A DNA stretch of 11,828 nucleotides, from positions 1-11,828 of the forward strand of contig JWZX01002538.1 of the NCBI GenBank assembly GCA_001275005.1. Reading direction: 5' to 3'. A program made the position numbers and the translations under genes. The notes under the pieces are model-generated. The model saw nothing but the letters and a program-made list of their open reading frames with translations, did no database searches and was not told where the DNA came from. The stretch is from Chrysochromulina tobinii (Eukaryota > Haptophyta > Prymnesiales > Chrysochromulinaceae). Positions 1 to 7,729 of the stretch are shown here, one piece after another. Numbering within the stretch: position 1 is the stretch's first letter; every line of letters begins with the position of its first letter.

Positions 1-130
1 CGGAACACATCAAGATACATGCGGGATACATGCACGATACATGCGCGATACATGGGATACGTATCCTGATAACAAACCCCCCCAAACTTGATAACAAACC
101 CCACGTCACCCGGCTGCTACGATCGTCGGC
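1..130. repeat. Cluster of short direct repeats at left edge
   Basis: The first 60 bases carry four close copies of GATACATG-type words spaced about 11 bases apart, ending in the palindromic word GGATACGTATCC. They are followed by two copies of TTGATAACAAACCCC-like sequence at roughly 66-80 and 88-102. The block looks like simple non-coding repeat sequence. The stretch from here to 487 is GC-rich (for example two copies of TGGGGGCGGCC near 160-185) and shows no gene I can support. An open frame at 30-305 gives a Gly/Arg/Ser-rich translation with no recognisable domain. Confidence 0.6.
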
Positions 131-332
131 GGTAACCGTGCCAGGGGCCGTGGGTTCGCTGGGGGCGGCCAATTGGGGGCGGCCTCTTCTGAGTCGGCCG
201 TGGGGTTCGCATTCGGTCGGCTCTGGGGTCGTCCAAGGGGGTCGTCTCCGCGGCCCTGCTCCGCGGTCGTGCGTGTGCGTTGGTGGGTCTGGATGGTTGA
301 TGTGAGGTTCGTCTGTGGGATCCGTGTGTCCC

Positions 333-445
333 TGTAAACGTTTACACGACAGACGCGACAACCGGTGCCCCCGGTGTCTTTTTACCGGTGCTATCCCTGT
401 GACCCGTGTGTGTCCCGGCTCCCCCAGGTGTCTTTTTACCGGTGC
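333..445. repeat. 14-bp perfect palindrome and 19-bp direct repeat pair
   Basis: Positions 333-346 read TGTAAACGTTTACA, a perfect 14-bp palindrome. Just downstream the 19-base word GGTGTCTTTTTACCGGTGC occurs at 373-391 and again at 427-445, 54 bases apart. Each copy contains ACCGGT and is preceded by a C-run. The location about 40-150 bases upstream of the first ATG of the plus-strand gene at 488 would suit a promoter or upstream regulatory region, but that role is inference; the repeats themselves are directly visible. Confidence 0.5.
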
Positions 446-487
446 ACCTTGCAAACTTCCTATGCTCGCAGCGCGAGTCTGCTGGGC

Positions 488-1654
488 ATGCCCAGGTTCG
501 CCCTCGTGCTGGGTCTCGTACGTCTCGCAGATGCGCGCAAGTCACACGGGAACGAGAAGCGCAAACACGCCCATACGTACCTTCAGTTCTGTGCTGATGA
601 CGCCACCGTCAGCGCGCATGCCTGTGTCCATCGCGTTGCCAATAAGTGGCCCGAGCCCGCGCTGCTGACAGAGGAGTGCCGCGAAGCTACACCGCCCCAT
701 TATCCAATCGGAGCCTCGGAGCCAACGTGTTTGCTGCCGGCTGGCAAGGACATCTATCATCCGATCACCATCCCCATGGGGCTGCGCTCCCCCCCTGGTG
801 ATTATCGCACGGGCGTTGACACCGACACCTTCACCGACTGGGACCGCATCCGCTGTCGTGATGGTCAGCTCTTTGTGACGGGCTGGTATCGGCGATACAC
901 GCCGCAAGAGTGTGCTCGCCTGTGCTCTCGGATCTCGGACTTTTATGGTCGAGACTGCACGCACTTTTCGCGTCAATGGGTCAACACCGAAATCGAGGAG
1001 CACAATGATCACTGCGGACGCGATGGCGACTCGGGCATCAGGAGCGATGTCGCGCCTTTCGGCGAATTCGGCTCGGCTGGTGTGGGCACCGGGCGCTTTC
1101 ACAACGGCCAGTACCGGTTTCGCGGCCAGTGCTCCTTCTACCACAGCGAGAACGACGAATGCTGCGCCTCGAAGGCCGCGTGGACAGAGGCCGGGGGGAA
1201 CACGAGTAGTACCTACTGCCAGGATCGGTACGGCGAGCGCGCTGACAACTGGGATAACAAGTTTCGCTCGTGGCGCCTGAAGAACAATACATTCACGCCC
1301 ACCGGGGCGTGGCCGGTGACGTCTCGTGGGCGCCAGCTGCTAAGCGAGATGCGTCTCGAGGAACTGGACCCGGATGTGCACCTGCACGTGCACAAGTTCA
1401 TCATGCCCAACGGGAGCACATTCTGGGCCGTGGAGGAGGAGCTGCTGATCTCCGGCCAATTCGGCACCCGAGGCGAGACCGTCCCCGATGAGGAAGGGAA
1501 TGATGACGAGCAATTCCAGAGGCAGAGCCCAAGCCCGATGCCTGAGAACGCGCTTCAAGAGGACCAGACCGCCATGAGCGAGGCGAGTTGGAGCACTCGG
1601 CTGCACTGGTGGCAGGCCATTCGTCGCATATGGGCGCTCATTCGTCCTTGGTAG
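488..1654 (+). CDS. Cysteine-rich hypothetical protein, weakly PAN/apple-like
   Basis: The reading frame is open from before 365, but 488 is its first ATG and gives 388 residues. I do not recognise the family. The first 16 residues (MPRFALVLGLVRLADA) could be a short signal peptide. The middle, residues about 122-245, has many cysteines. One stretch at 137-160 (YTPQECARLCSRI, then C157 and F160) resembles the Cys spacing of PAN/apple-type adhesion modules, and a second cluster lies at 215-244 (C215, C225, C226, C244). The protein would then be secreted or on the cell surface, but this is inference from spacing only. The C-terminal part is acidic (residues 315-365) and ends in a Trp/Arg-rich tail (WWQAIRRIWALIRPW). 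It lies opposite in strand to the DIRS-like pol and about 0.9 kb beyond the point where the recombinase breaks off, so it may be host DNA or another element's cargo. Unrecognised exons are possible. Confidence 0.5.
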   Translation: MPRFALVLGLVRLADARKSHGNEKRKHAHTYLQFCADDATVSAHACVHRVANKWPEPALLTEECREATPPHYPIGASEPTCLLPAGKDIYHPITIPMGLRSPPGDYRTGVDTDTFTDWDRIRCRDGQLFVTGWYRRYTPQECARLCSRISDFYGRDCTHFSRQWVNTEIEEHNDHCGRDGDSGIRSDVAPFGEFGSAGVGTGRFHNGQYRFRGQCSFYHSENDECCASKAAWTEAGGNTSSTYCQDRYGERADNWDNKFRSWRLKNNTFTPTGAWPVTSRGRQLLSEMRLEELDPDVHLHVHKFIMPNGSTFWAVEEELLISGQFGTRGETVPDEEGNDDEQFQRQSPSPMPENALQEDQTAMSEASWSTRLHWWQAIRRIWALIRPW

Positions 1655-1749
1655 ACAGTCGTGCAAGCTCTGGGCCATCCCTAATCAGTCCCACACGTCC
1701 GCCTCTCTCAGCAGCGGACAGCAGCAGCTCCTCTGAGATCGCTGAGTCG

Positions 1750-1795
1750 GTGAGTGTCTGTCACTTCTCACTAAATCAGTCCGTTTTCCGTTTAG
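1750..1795 (+). other. Possible 46-nt spliceosomal intron
   Basis: GTGAGT at 1750-1755 is an ideal 5' splice site. CTCAC followed by TAAAT near 1768-1775 could be a branch site, and a T/C-rich run ends in TTTAG at 1791-1795 as a 3' splice site. The segment lies downstream of the stop codon of the plus-strand gene, so it would be a 3' UTR intron or join exons in another frame. Removing it extends a frame that is open from at least 1588 through about 1863. Nothing proves it is transcribed. Confidence 0.3.
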
Positions 1796-2113
1796 GCTCT
1801 TAGGTTAAAATTCTACAGTTTCTACAGTTTCACGGCCCGCCTTAGCGCAGCCGCGCTCGCATGACCATGAGCGCCGCGTGATCGTCGGAGGGTTAACGTG
1901 AGGGCGCGCCCCCCGTGCCCCGACCAGGGACTGCTCGACCCTCGACCCTGCCACTCAGTTTGAAATCAGGGTATGAGAAATGAGGCGTGCAAATCCAGAT
2001 ATTAATCCCTCCCCTACCCCCTTGGGTAAAATAAGACAAGTCAATACGCTTGAACACCCCCGGTGTTGCGCATAGGTGCGAGGCGGGCGCGCCGGGCATT
2101 TCTCTTTCGCGTT

Positions 2114-2147
2114 TCGGTAACTTAATCGGTTCGGTAACTTAATCGGT
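2114..2147. repeat. 17-bp perfect tandem duplication
   Basis: The word TCGGTAACTTAATCGGT occurs twice head to tail (2114-2130 and 2131-2147). A further partial continuation, AAC, follows. It is non-coding, and I see no gene or element end attached to it. Confidence 0.7.
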
Positions 2148-2579
2148 AACAATAGCTGTTGAGGCGATCGAGCAGCTCCCATCTTGCCAAACTCGAATGC
2201 CACGAGGCACGCGAGCTGTAGGAGCAGGCGTGATATTGTCCTCTGCTAGTTTGTAGGCTACATGTAGTATTCCTTATCCAGACCGTCGGAAGACATTTTT
2301 GGAACGCGACTTTCTGATGGCCCTGGACTGTCGGCCGTGTCTTGGGCTCTTGGCGACCGCCGCCGCTCGTCCTACGGGAACGGGTGCCGATGGAAAAAGC
2401 AACATGGCTGGCGCCCTGGACAGGCTTGGGAGCTTGGGACGATATGAGGATCGATGGTTCGATGCGGAGCTTACATGCGCAAACAGACGGCGCTGTGCGT
2501 ACTCACGCAACGCATGATCGTGCGCAGTGGTTCCGAGTCATTACCCTGTTAGCGTTCACACTCGCGCAAAGACCGTGAT

Positions 2580-4766
2580 TCAACTGACCCTGTAAACCTG
2601 GTCGCAATGGACCGACACGTTGATGGAGGCGATGATCGAGAGAATGAGGCGCAGTGGGACGGCGCGCCGCGGCTCGTGGGGGACATGTGACTTCACGCGC
2701 ACGCTGCGCATGAAGTCCTGCCAGTGCATGACGCCCAGCACCGGGTCGGCCTGGTGAGCGAGCTTCATCTTCCAACGCAATGCCCAGACATACGTACCGA
2801 TGGAGTCGGCAACGAGCGCCGTGTTCTCGAGCATGTGGAGCACAAAGGTGGCCAGCTTGCCGCCCCGCTCCGGGTCGTCGGTCGCAATGATCTCATCCCA
2901 GCCGTTCGCCGCCGCGACCGGCTTCCAGTAGCGCTCGAAGGCGATGTCGACCTTAAGCATCGAGCTCGGCGTGAGCCTATTGTGCATGAGCTCATCTACC
3001 GTATCGAAAAAGTCGACCGGCAAGCCCTCGTAGAGAGAGGCGCGAGGGTACTGCACCGTCGAGACTTGCGCCGAGTAGCCGTCGCGAGGCGCCGCGCCAG
3101 CGACGCCCATCATAGTCACGAGCATGAGCGCGCGCCGGTTCGCCCGGGACCCATGGTGGCCGCGCTTGGTGCGAGTGCGCGGGGCCGTAGCCGCCAGCGC
3201 CACCTCGACCTGCAGTTGCTCGAGGGCGTCGCCGAGGCGCTGCCGCGGCTTGGTCTGGTCGACGGGTTCGCACAGGCACTGGCACATACAGCCGCAGCCG
3301 CATTCGACGGGCCAGCATATATCGCAGAAAGCGCCGTCGCCCGGATAGATTGGTAACGAACAGAAGGTGCAGGCGCACCAGCCCACCGCTCCTTCCGGAA
3401 GCGGGGGCTCGTCTCTTGACCAGCGGGCCCAGAGCCATCGCCACCAGATCTGGATCGCGCGGGCGGAGTGCACTTGCTTGAGCGCCACGCACTCAGAGGT
3501 CGAGAACTGAAGCTGCACATCATCGTGGAGCAGTAAGCGATCCGCCGTGCCCAATGCGAGCAGCATGCCCGTCACGGCGCACGCCAGGAAGTAGGGGAGG
3601 CCGAGGCTGAGCGCGAGCACCTTTGCGAATAGGCGTTCCCCTTCGTCCATCGGGAAGAAGTAGGCCCACTCGAGGCGGCCATAAGCGCACCTTTTTGCGG
3701 GTGCCCATCGGCCGAAGAAGGATCCGAAAACCTCCGGAGAAGATCCCGGCGTGACCCGCGCGCGTTCCTGAGCCCGGCGCGCCAACCAGCCTCGAGTCGC
3801 AGCTTGCAAGCAGACGATGGCGGGGAGGACGCGCGAGAGCCACAGCATGTCGGGCGGTGCTCGGGCCTGAGACGAGAGCCTCGCCACGTCAGCCGCATTG
3901 AACGGCACCGACGTATCGAGGTTGCGAACACGGCCCGCACCCGGGAGCGCCCGCAGTTGAGCAGGTTCAACGACGAATGCACGACGAGCGACGGCTTCGA
4001 AAAAGCGAGGAAGGCCGCCCTCCCGCGATAAGTGGTCAGCCATCTCGTTATCCTCGGAGGAGACCCACGAGAAGCAGAGGAGGAAGTTGCCGACGATCTG
4101 CAGGATGAAGAGCCGCTTGAGCAAAAGGTTGAGGCGCTCAGCGCGCGACCACCCTTTGACCGCCGACCGCTGGAAGGACTGATTGTCCATCTTGTACTGC
4201 ACGAGCTTCTGAGCCCACGTGGGACCCTGCGTCTCGACAGAGCAGATCATCGTGTCGCCCTCGAGGAAGTCAATCGGCTTCTTGGCCGCCGCGGTGCCGT
4301 AGGTCCAGTAGTCGAACGGACCCCAGCTCGAGCACCACCCGCCGCCCGAATACTTCTTCGAGCGCGACGCGTCCGAGAAGACCGTAGGCCCTTCATGGAA
4401 GCGGTCGGTGGTGTAGTAGCCGCGCCCATAGTTGGCCCGCAGGACGTCGTAGAAGAACTTGTAATCCTGCCGTTCTCGCCGCGTCGTGCGCCTCTTCTGC
4501 CAGGCGACAGATAGGCCAACCATGAGCAAGAAGATGTTGGCGAGGAGGCAGCTGGCGCCCGGCGGCATGGTGAGCACGGCACGCTGCATGCGCCCCGCAA
4601 CCGTCTGCCGCTCGCGCAAGGATAGCGTCTTGCGCAACGAGAAGGCGAGCAGCATGTCCATGTACTGGACGAGCTTGCGCTCCTCGAGCGTGCGCGTGCC
4701 CTCGAACGAGTTCCACCAGAGGCCCACGAAGAGCTGGACCTGGGAGGCCGCCTTGTCCTTAATTCT
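2580..4766 (-). CDS. DIRS-like pol, 3' part: RT end, RNase H, truncated tyrosine recombinase
   Basis: The frame is open from 4766 to a TGA at 2580. It has no proper start because it is the continuation of RT; residue numbers here count the GTG at 4727 as 1. The sequence before that point (RIKDKAASQVQLF) and residues 1-75 match the RT thumb/connection region of DIRS elements. RNase H spans about 115-240 with candidate catalytic acids D119, E156, D181 and D231, the last in NEMADHLSR. Residues 304-318 hold an IQ motif (LQAATRGWLAR) and 425-435 a second (IQIWWRWLWAR). Residues 366-395 are strongly hydrophobic, and 451-486 is extremely Cys-rich (CACTFC, CDIC, CGCGCMCQCLC). Residues 585-700 look like the helical core-binding half of a tyrosine recombinase. 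The protein then ends at VYRVS with no catalytic Arg, HxxR or Tyr. It would copy RNA to DNA and integrate it, but this copy should not be able to recombine alone. Confidence 0.75.
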   Translation of the reverse strand, partial: RIKDKAASQVQLFVGLWWNSFEGTRTLEERKLVQYMDMLLAFSLRKTLSLRERQTVAGRMQRAVLTMPPGASCLLANIFLLMVGLSVAWQKRRTTRRERQDYKFFYDVLRANYGRGYYTTDRFHEGPTVFSDASRSKKYSGGGWCSSWGPFDYWTYGTAAAKKPIDFLEGDTMICSVETQGPTWAQKLVQYKMDNQSFQRSAVKGWSRAERLNLLLKRLFILQIVGNFLLCFSWVSSEDNEMADHLSREGGLPRFFEAVARRAFVVEPAQLRALPGAGRVRNLDTSVPFNAADVARLSSQARAPPDMLWLSRVLPAIVCLQAATRGWLARRAQERARVTPGSSPEVFGSFFGRWAPAKRCAYGRLEWAYFFPMDEGERLFAKVLALSLGLPYFLACAVTGMLLALGTADRLLLHDDVQLQFSTSECVALKQVHSARAIQIWWRWLWARWSRDEPPLPEGAVGWCACTFCSLPIYPGDGAFCDICWPVECGCGCMCQCLCEPVDQTKPRQRLGDALEQLQVEVALAATAPRTRTKRGHHGSRANRRALMLVTMMGVAGAAPRDGYSAQVSTVQYPRASLYEGLPVDFFDTVDELMHNRLTPSSMLKVDIAFERYWKPVAAANGWDEIIATDDPERGGKLATFVLHMLENTALVADSIGTYVWALRWKMKLAHQADPVLGVMHWQDFMRSVRVKSHVPHEPRRAVPLRLILSIIASINVSVHCDQVYRVS

Positions 4767-4803
4767 CTACTAGTGACGAGTAACTTTATACATAGTACAT
4801 CGG

Positions 4804-6618
4804 CTACGGAGCTCCAAGGAGCTGACATGTTACAGAACAGTAAAACGAACCTTCGTGCATTATTAAGCTGGTATATTTCGCGCCGACATCGGCGCAGATG
4901 AAGGGAGAGGAATGGACCAAATGTCCGCAATTGGAATTGCTGCATTTATGTCGTGGGTCGTCGGGGCAATCATTTAGTGTGCGATCCCATTTCACAGGCC
5001 AGCTGCACCCACCACAATCTTCGTGGCCAAGGGTAGATTGTGGTTGGTCCATAAGTAGGTCAGCGGAGGATGGTCCCGCACCGGAGGGCAAGGAGGCGGG
5101 GGCTGTGGACGAGGACGCCCGGGCCGTAGGTGTGACCGCATCGGTCGCGGCGGCGGCGGATCGCTTTTTGCCTGATGCTGTCCCCTTCGTCGTCGACGCG
5201 GGCGCAGGTACCGCTGGCGCCGGCGCGGGTGCCTTCGGTGCGGCAAACTTCGGTGCGGGCACGGCAAACGTCGCCGCGGCCGCTGCCGCGGCCGCCGCCG
5301 CGGCAGCGGCAGCCTCCTTTGCGGCTTTCTTTGCGGAATATGGAGCAGACTCGGCCGGAGGCGCAGCAGGAGCGGGTGCAGGCGTTGGAGCGGGTGCAGG
5401 CGTGGGAGCGGGCATGGTCGTGGAAGCCGGCGTGGGAGCGGGCACGGTCGTGGAAGCCGGTGGTGTAGATGCGGCTTGGCCGCCGGCAAATATCTTCACC
5501 TTCTTCATCGGCGGCTGCGGCGCGGCGCTCAGGACGACGGGTGGTGGTGTCGGCGGTGGCAGCTGGTCCGGTTCCGACGGCGTTGCAGCAGGAGGCATAG
5601 TGGTGGCGTCGAGGTAGGACCGTATCATTTGATTCTGTATGAGAATCGTGGCTCGGTATTGAGTCAAACGTTTCTCGAGCTTCAAAATCTTCGCGTTAGC
5701 CACCTCAAGGGTGGCATAGGCTTCTGCTGGCGCCTTGTCGTCAAGGAGAGCGTCTTCGGCCGCAGAAGGTAGCAACGACACAGCGGCCGCGCCAATCGTT
5801 TCGAGGTTGCGCTCTTCCCGAAGCTGGGTTCGCCGAAACATATCGGCGCACGCCTGATTGTTGGCTGCATAATCCAGCAACACCTGCTTGGCGTCGCCTA
5901 CCTCAAGTGACGCCCGGCGGCGCGCCTCAGCCGCCTGATGTCCAGAATCATCCGCATGTTCTTTCATCCGCTCGACGAATCCCTTCATGAGCGAGGGTGA
6001 GTAATATTGCAATGCCTCGTTCTCCTCGGCGTCCTCTTCGCCGCTCGCCGCGCTCGCCGCGCCGTTCGCAGGACCAGCACAGAAGGCACCAAATGCGTCC
6101 AATTCAGGGTCCAGCGCCTCCTCCGCCTTCTTAGCCTGAGCTGCCTGCTCCTCCGCCGCCGCCTTCGCTTTCGCCGAGGCCTCTGCCGCCTTCGAGGCCG
6201 CCTTCTCCTCCGCCTTCTTCGCCTCGGCTGCCTGCTCCGCCGCCGCCGCCTTCGCTTTCGCCTCGGCCTCTGCCGCCTTCGCAGCCAAAGTCTCCTCCCC
6301 CTCTTGCTCCTCCAAATTTGGTGCTGCTGCCGAAGCCTTGCAGAGTGGCTCTTCTCTGCCAAGCTCATCTCCACCACGTGCAACTTCATCGAGGAGCTCG
6401 TGGATAGACTCTAAGCTTTTCCCAGCCAAAGTCTCCTTGTCAATCCGGTTTGAACAGGATTTGCAATGAGGTAGGCGCTTCGACGACTTTTCCCGCGAGT
6501 GTCGCCGCGCAAAGATTGACGATCTGTTCGACGAGTTGTCGGGGACCTTCTCGCCGGGTTTGAAGAGAGGGTGGTACTCGCACCGCTCTACGGGCCACGA
6601 CGTCGCAGAATCTGACAT
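4804..6618 (-). CDS. Low-complexity Ala/Lys/Pro-rich protein with C-terminal Cys/His domain
   Basis: I start at the ATG at 6618 (MSDSATSW), giving 604 residues; the frame is open a little further upstream without another ATG. No known family is recognised. The N-terminus is basic with HCKSC at 51-55. Residues about 111-168 are Ala/Lys/Glu-rich with a 29-residue duplication and should form a long helix or coiled coil. Residues 200-340 are charged and helical. Residues 341-530 are disordered-looking Pro/Ala/Thr sequence with PAPTPA repeats and a poly-Ala run at 436-449. The C-terminus, 535-598, has a Cys/His pattern suggestive of zinc binding: C535, C538, C551, C559, C564, H566, H569, C575, C594 and C598. 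It is the divergent partner of the HNH-like gene across the minisatellite and ends about 30 bases from the insert's left edge. A DNA-binding or structural role for the element is a guess. Confidence 0.6.
   Translation of the reverse strand: MSDSATSWPVERCEYHPLFKPGEKVPDNSSNRSSIFARRHSREKSSKRLPHCKSCSNRIDKETLAGKSLESIHELLDEVARGGDELGREEPLCKASAAAPNLEEQEGEETLAAKAAEAEAKAKAAAAEQAAEAKKAEEKAASKAAEASAKAKAAAEEQAAQAKKAEEALDPELDAFGAFCAGPANGAASAASGEEDAEENEALQYYSPSLMKGFVERMKEHADDSGHQAAEARRRASLEVGDAKQVLLDYAANNQACADMFRRTQLREERNLETIGAAAVSLLPSAAEDALLDDKAPAEAYATLEVANAKILKLEKRLTQYRATILIQNQMIRSYLDATTMPPAATPSEPDQLPPPTPPPVVLSAAPQPPMKKVKIFAGGQAASTPPASTTVPAPTPASTTMPAPTPAPAPTPAPAPAAPPAESAPYSAKKAAKEAAAAAAAAAAAAAATFAVPAPKFAAPKAPAPAPAVPAPASTTKGTASGKKRSAAAATDAVTPTARASSSTAPASLPSGAGPSSADLLMDQPQSTLGHEDCGGCSWPVKWDRTLNDCPDDPRHKCSNSNCGHLVHSSPFICADVGAKYTSLIMHEGSFYCSVTCQLLGAP
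5275..5480 (-). repeat. Poly-Ala and Pro-Ala-Thr coding repeats
   Basis: Near 5275-5318 the sequence is almost only GCC/GCG-type codons on the minus strand and encodes the poly-alanine run. From about 5355 to 5480 a 6-base and larger GC-rich repeat, including two copies of a GGGCATGGTC/GGGCACGGTC-type word about 36 bases apart, encodes the PAPTPA and ASTT repeats. The pattern is typical of replication slippage within a disordered protein region. Confidence 0.6.
6118..6290 (-). repeat. 87-bp duplication encoding Ala/Lys/Glu helix repeats
   Basis: Two adjacent segments encode nearly the same 29-residue unit beginning KAAEA and containing AKAKAAA, EQAA and AKKAEE. Differences are a few substitutions (for example E to S, A to E and E to Q). 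The unit lies in the predicted helical part of the minus-strand insert protein. Confidence 0.6.
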
Positions 6619-7729
6619 GTTTGTCAACGAGAAGAGTCCAGAGACAACTGGATTCGTCAACTCAGATTCTATGTGAAGTCAAGACAAGTCAAATCAATAC
6701 CTAGGTTTGTCTATTGTATGCTATTGGACACACATATTGAGTTAACTGCACACACATATGACTCGTGAGTCGACGTGGACTCTTGAGTTGACTAGGACTT
6801 TAGAGTTGACTTTTGAGTTGACTTTATTGAGTTGACTATTGAGTTGACTTTTGAGTTGACTAGGACTATTGAGTTGACTTTTGAGTTGACTTTTGAGTTG
6901 ACTTTTGAGTTGACTATTGAGGTGACTTTTGAGTTAACTAGGACTATTGAGTTGACTATTGAGTTGACTTTTGAGTTGACTAGGACTATTCCCTATTGAG
7001 TTGACTATTGAGTTGACTTTTGAGTTGACTAGGACTATTGAGTTGACTATTGAGTTGACTTTTGAGTTGACTAGGACTATTGAGTTGACTTTTGAGTTGA
7101 CTTTTGAGTTGACTTTTGAGGTGACTATTGAGGTGACTTTTGAGTTGACTAGGACTATTGAGTTGACTATTGAGTACTTGACTTTTGAGTTGACTTTTGA
7201 GTTGACTTTTGAGTTGACTATTGAGTTGACTTTTGAGTTGACTAGGACTATTGAGTTGACTTTTGAGTTGACTTTTGAGTTGACTAGGACTATTGAGTTG
7301 ACTTTTGAGTTGACTTTTGAGTTGACTTTTGAGTTGACATCTTCTTGACTAGGACTACATGTATTGAGTTGACTACATGTATTGAGTTGACTTTTGAGTT
7401 GACTAGGACTATTCCCTATTGAGTTGACTGTTGACTTTTGAGTTGACTAGGACTATTGAGTTGACTATTGAGTTGACTTTTGAGTTGATTTTGCTTTGGA
7501 CGTCCAAGTTGATTTTGTTTTGGACGAGAGGGGGGTTGCTTCACAAAAAATGATTTCCATGCACGGGGGATGCCAAAAATGGTTACTCCCTATACCCATA
7601 CGGGGACTGATCATAATATGAGATAAATCATGTGTGTCATGTTGGGGGCTGACCTTTGTGTGTGTATTCATAATGAAGGAGAGGGGGCACGCGCTTTGAG
7701 CTTTTTGGGCGACATCGATCGACGCAGCT
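6619..7729. promoter_or_regulatory. Divergent intergenic region, presumed bidirectional promoter
   Basis: These 1.1 kb separate the start codons of the two insert genes, so both promoters should lie here. The bulk is minisatellite, listed separately. The remaining parts are 6619-6774, with the words CACACATATTGAGTTAACT and CACACATATGACTCG near 6730-6765, and 7489-7729, which is AT-rich at first and contains two related copies of TTGATTTTG(C/T)TTTGGACG at 7486-7525. No gene is supported in either part. I can see no unambiguous TATA box that decides a start. Confidence 0.4.
6775..7488. repeat. TTGAGTTGAC minisatellite, 12-bp unit with 6-bp TAGGAC spacer variant
   Basis: About 700 bases consist of (T/A)TTGAGTTGACT-type 12-bp units, periodically interrupted by an extra TAGGAC that lengthens the unit to 18 bp. 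Less common variants include GAGGTGAC, TTCCCTATTGAG and an ACATGTATTGAG pair near 7350-7390. Because unit lengths are multiples of three, an artefactual open frame runs through part of the array (about 7001-7348, reading ELTFELT repeats). The plus strand is almost free of C except in GAC. Each unit contains two TTGA words in direct repeat. The array sits exactly between two divergent genes. Confidence 0.85.

Larger units (their letters stand above)
1655..2579. other. Non-coding stretch between Cys-rich gene and DIRS pol end
   Basis: No reading frame here has a recognisable domain; the longest open frames are under 85 codons on either strand. The stretch holds a period-9 tandem pair TTCTACAGT at 1811-1828, a 17-bp tandem pair at 2114-2147, and an intron-like segment at 1750-1795. 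I looked on the minus strand for the missing Arg, HxxR and Tyr catalytic motifs of the tyrosine recombinase and did not find them. It probably contains the left boundary of the retrotransposon, but no terminal repeat shows where that is. Confidence 0.5.

Noticed and set aside
2724-3356. 210-codon plus-strand open frame
   Set aside because: It is antisense to the pol linker, with an Arg/His/Ala-rich translation and no motif.
4898-5617. Long plus-strand open frame rich in Gly/Ala/Val
   Set aside because: It is the antisense shadow of the Pro/Ala-rich part of the minus-strand insert protein, kept open by GC-rich codons.
7001-7348. Open frame encoding ELTFELT repeats
   Set aside because: It is the minisatellite read in one frame; the unit length is a multiple of three, so no stop arises. 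There is no non-repeat coding sequence.
6775-7488. Telomere-like or CRISPR-like array
   Set aside because: Units are contiguous 12/18-bp degenerate repeats without unique spacers and do not match known telomere units.
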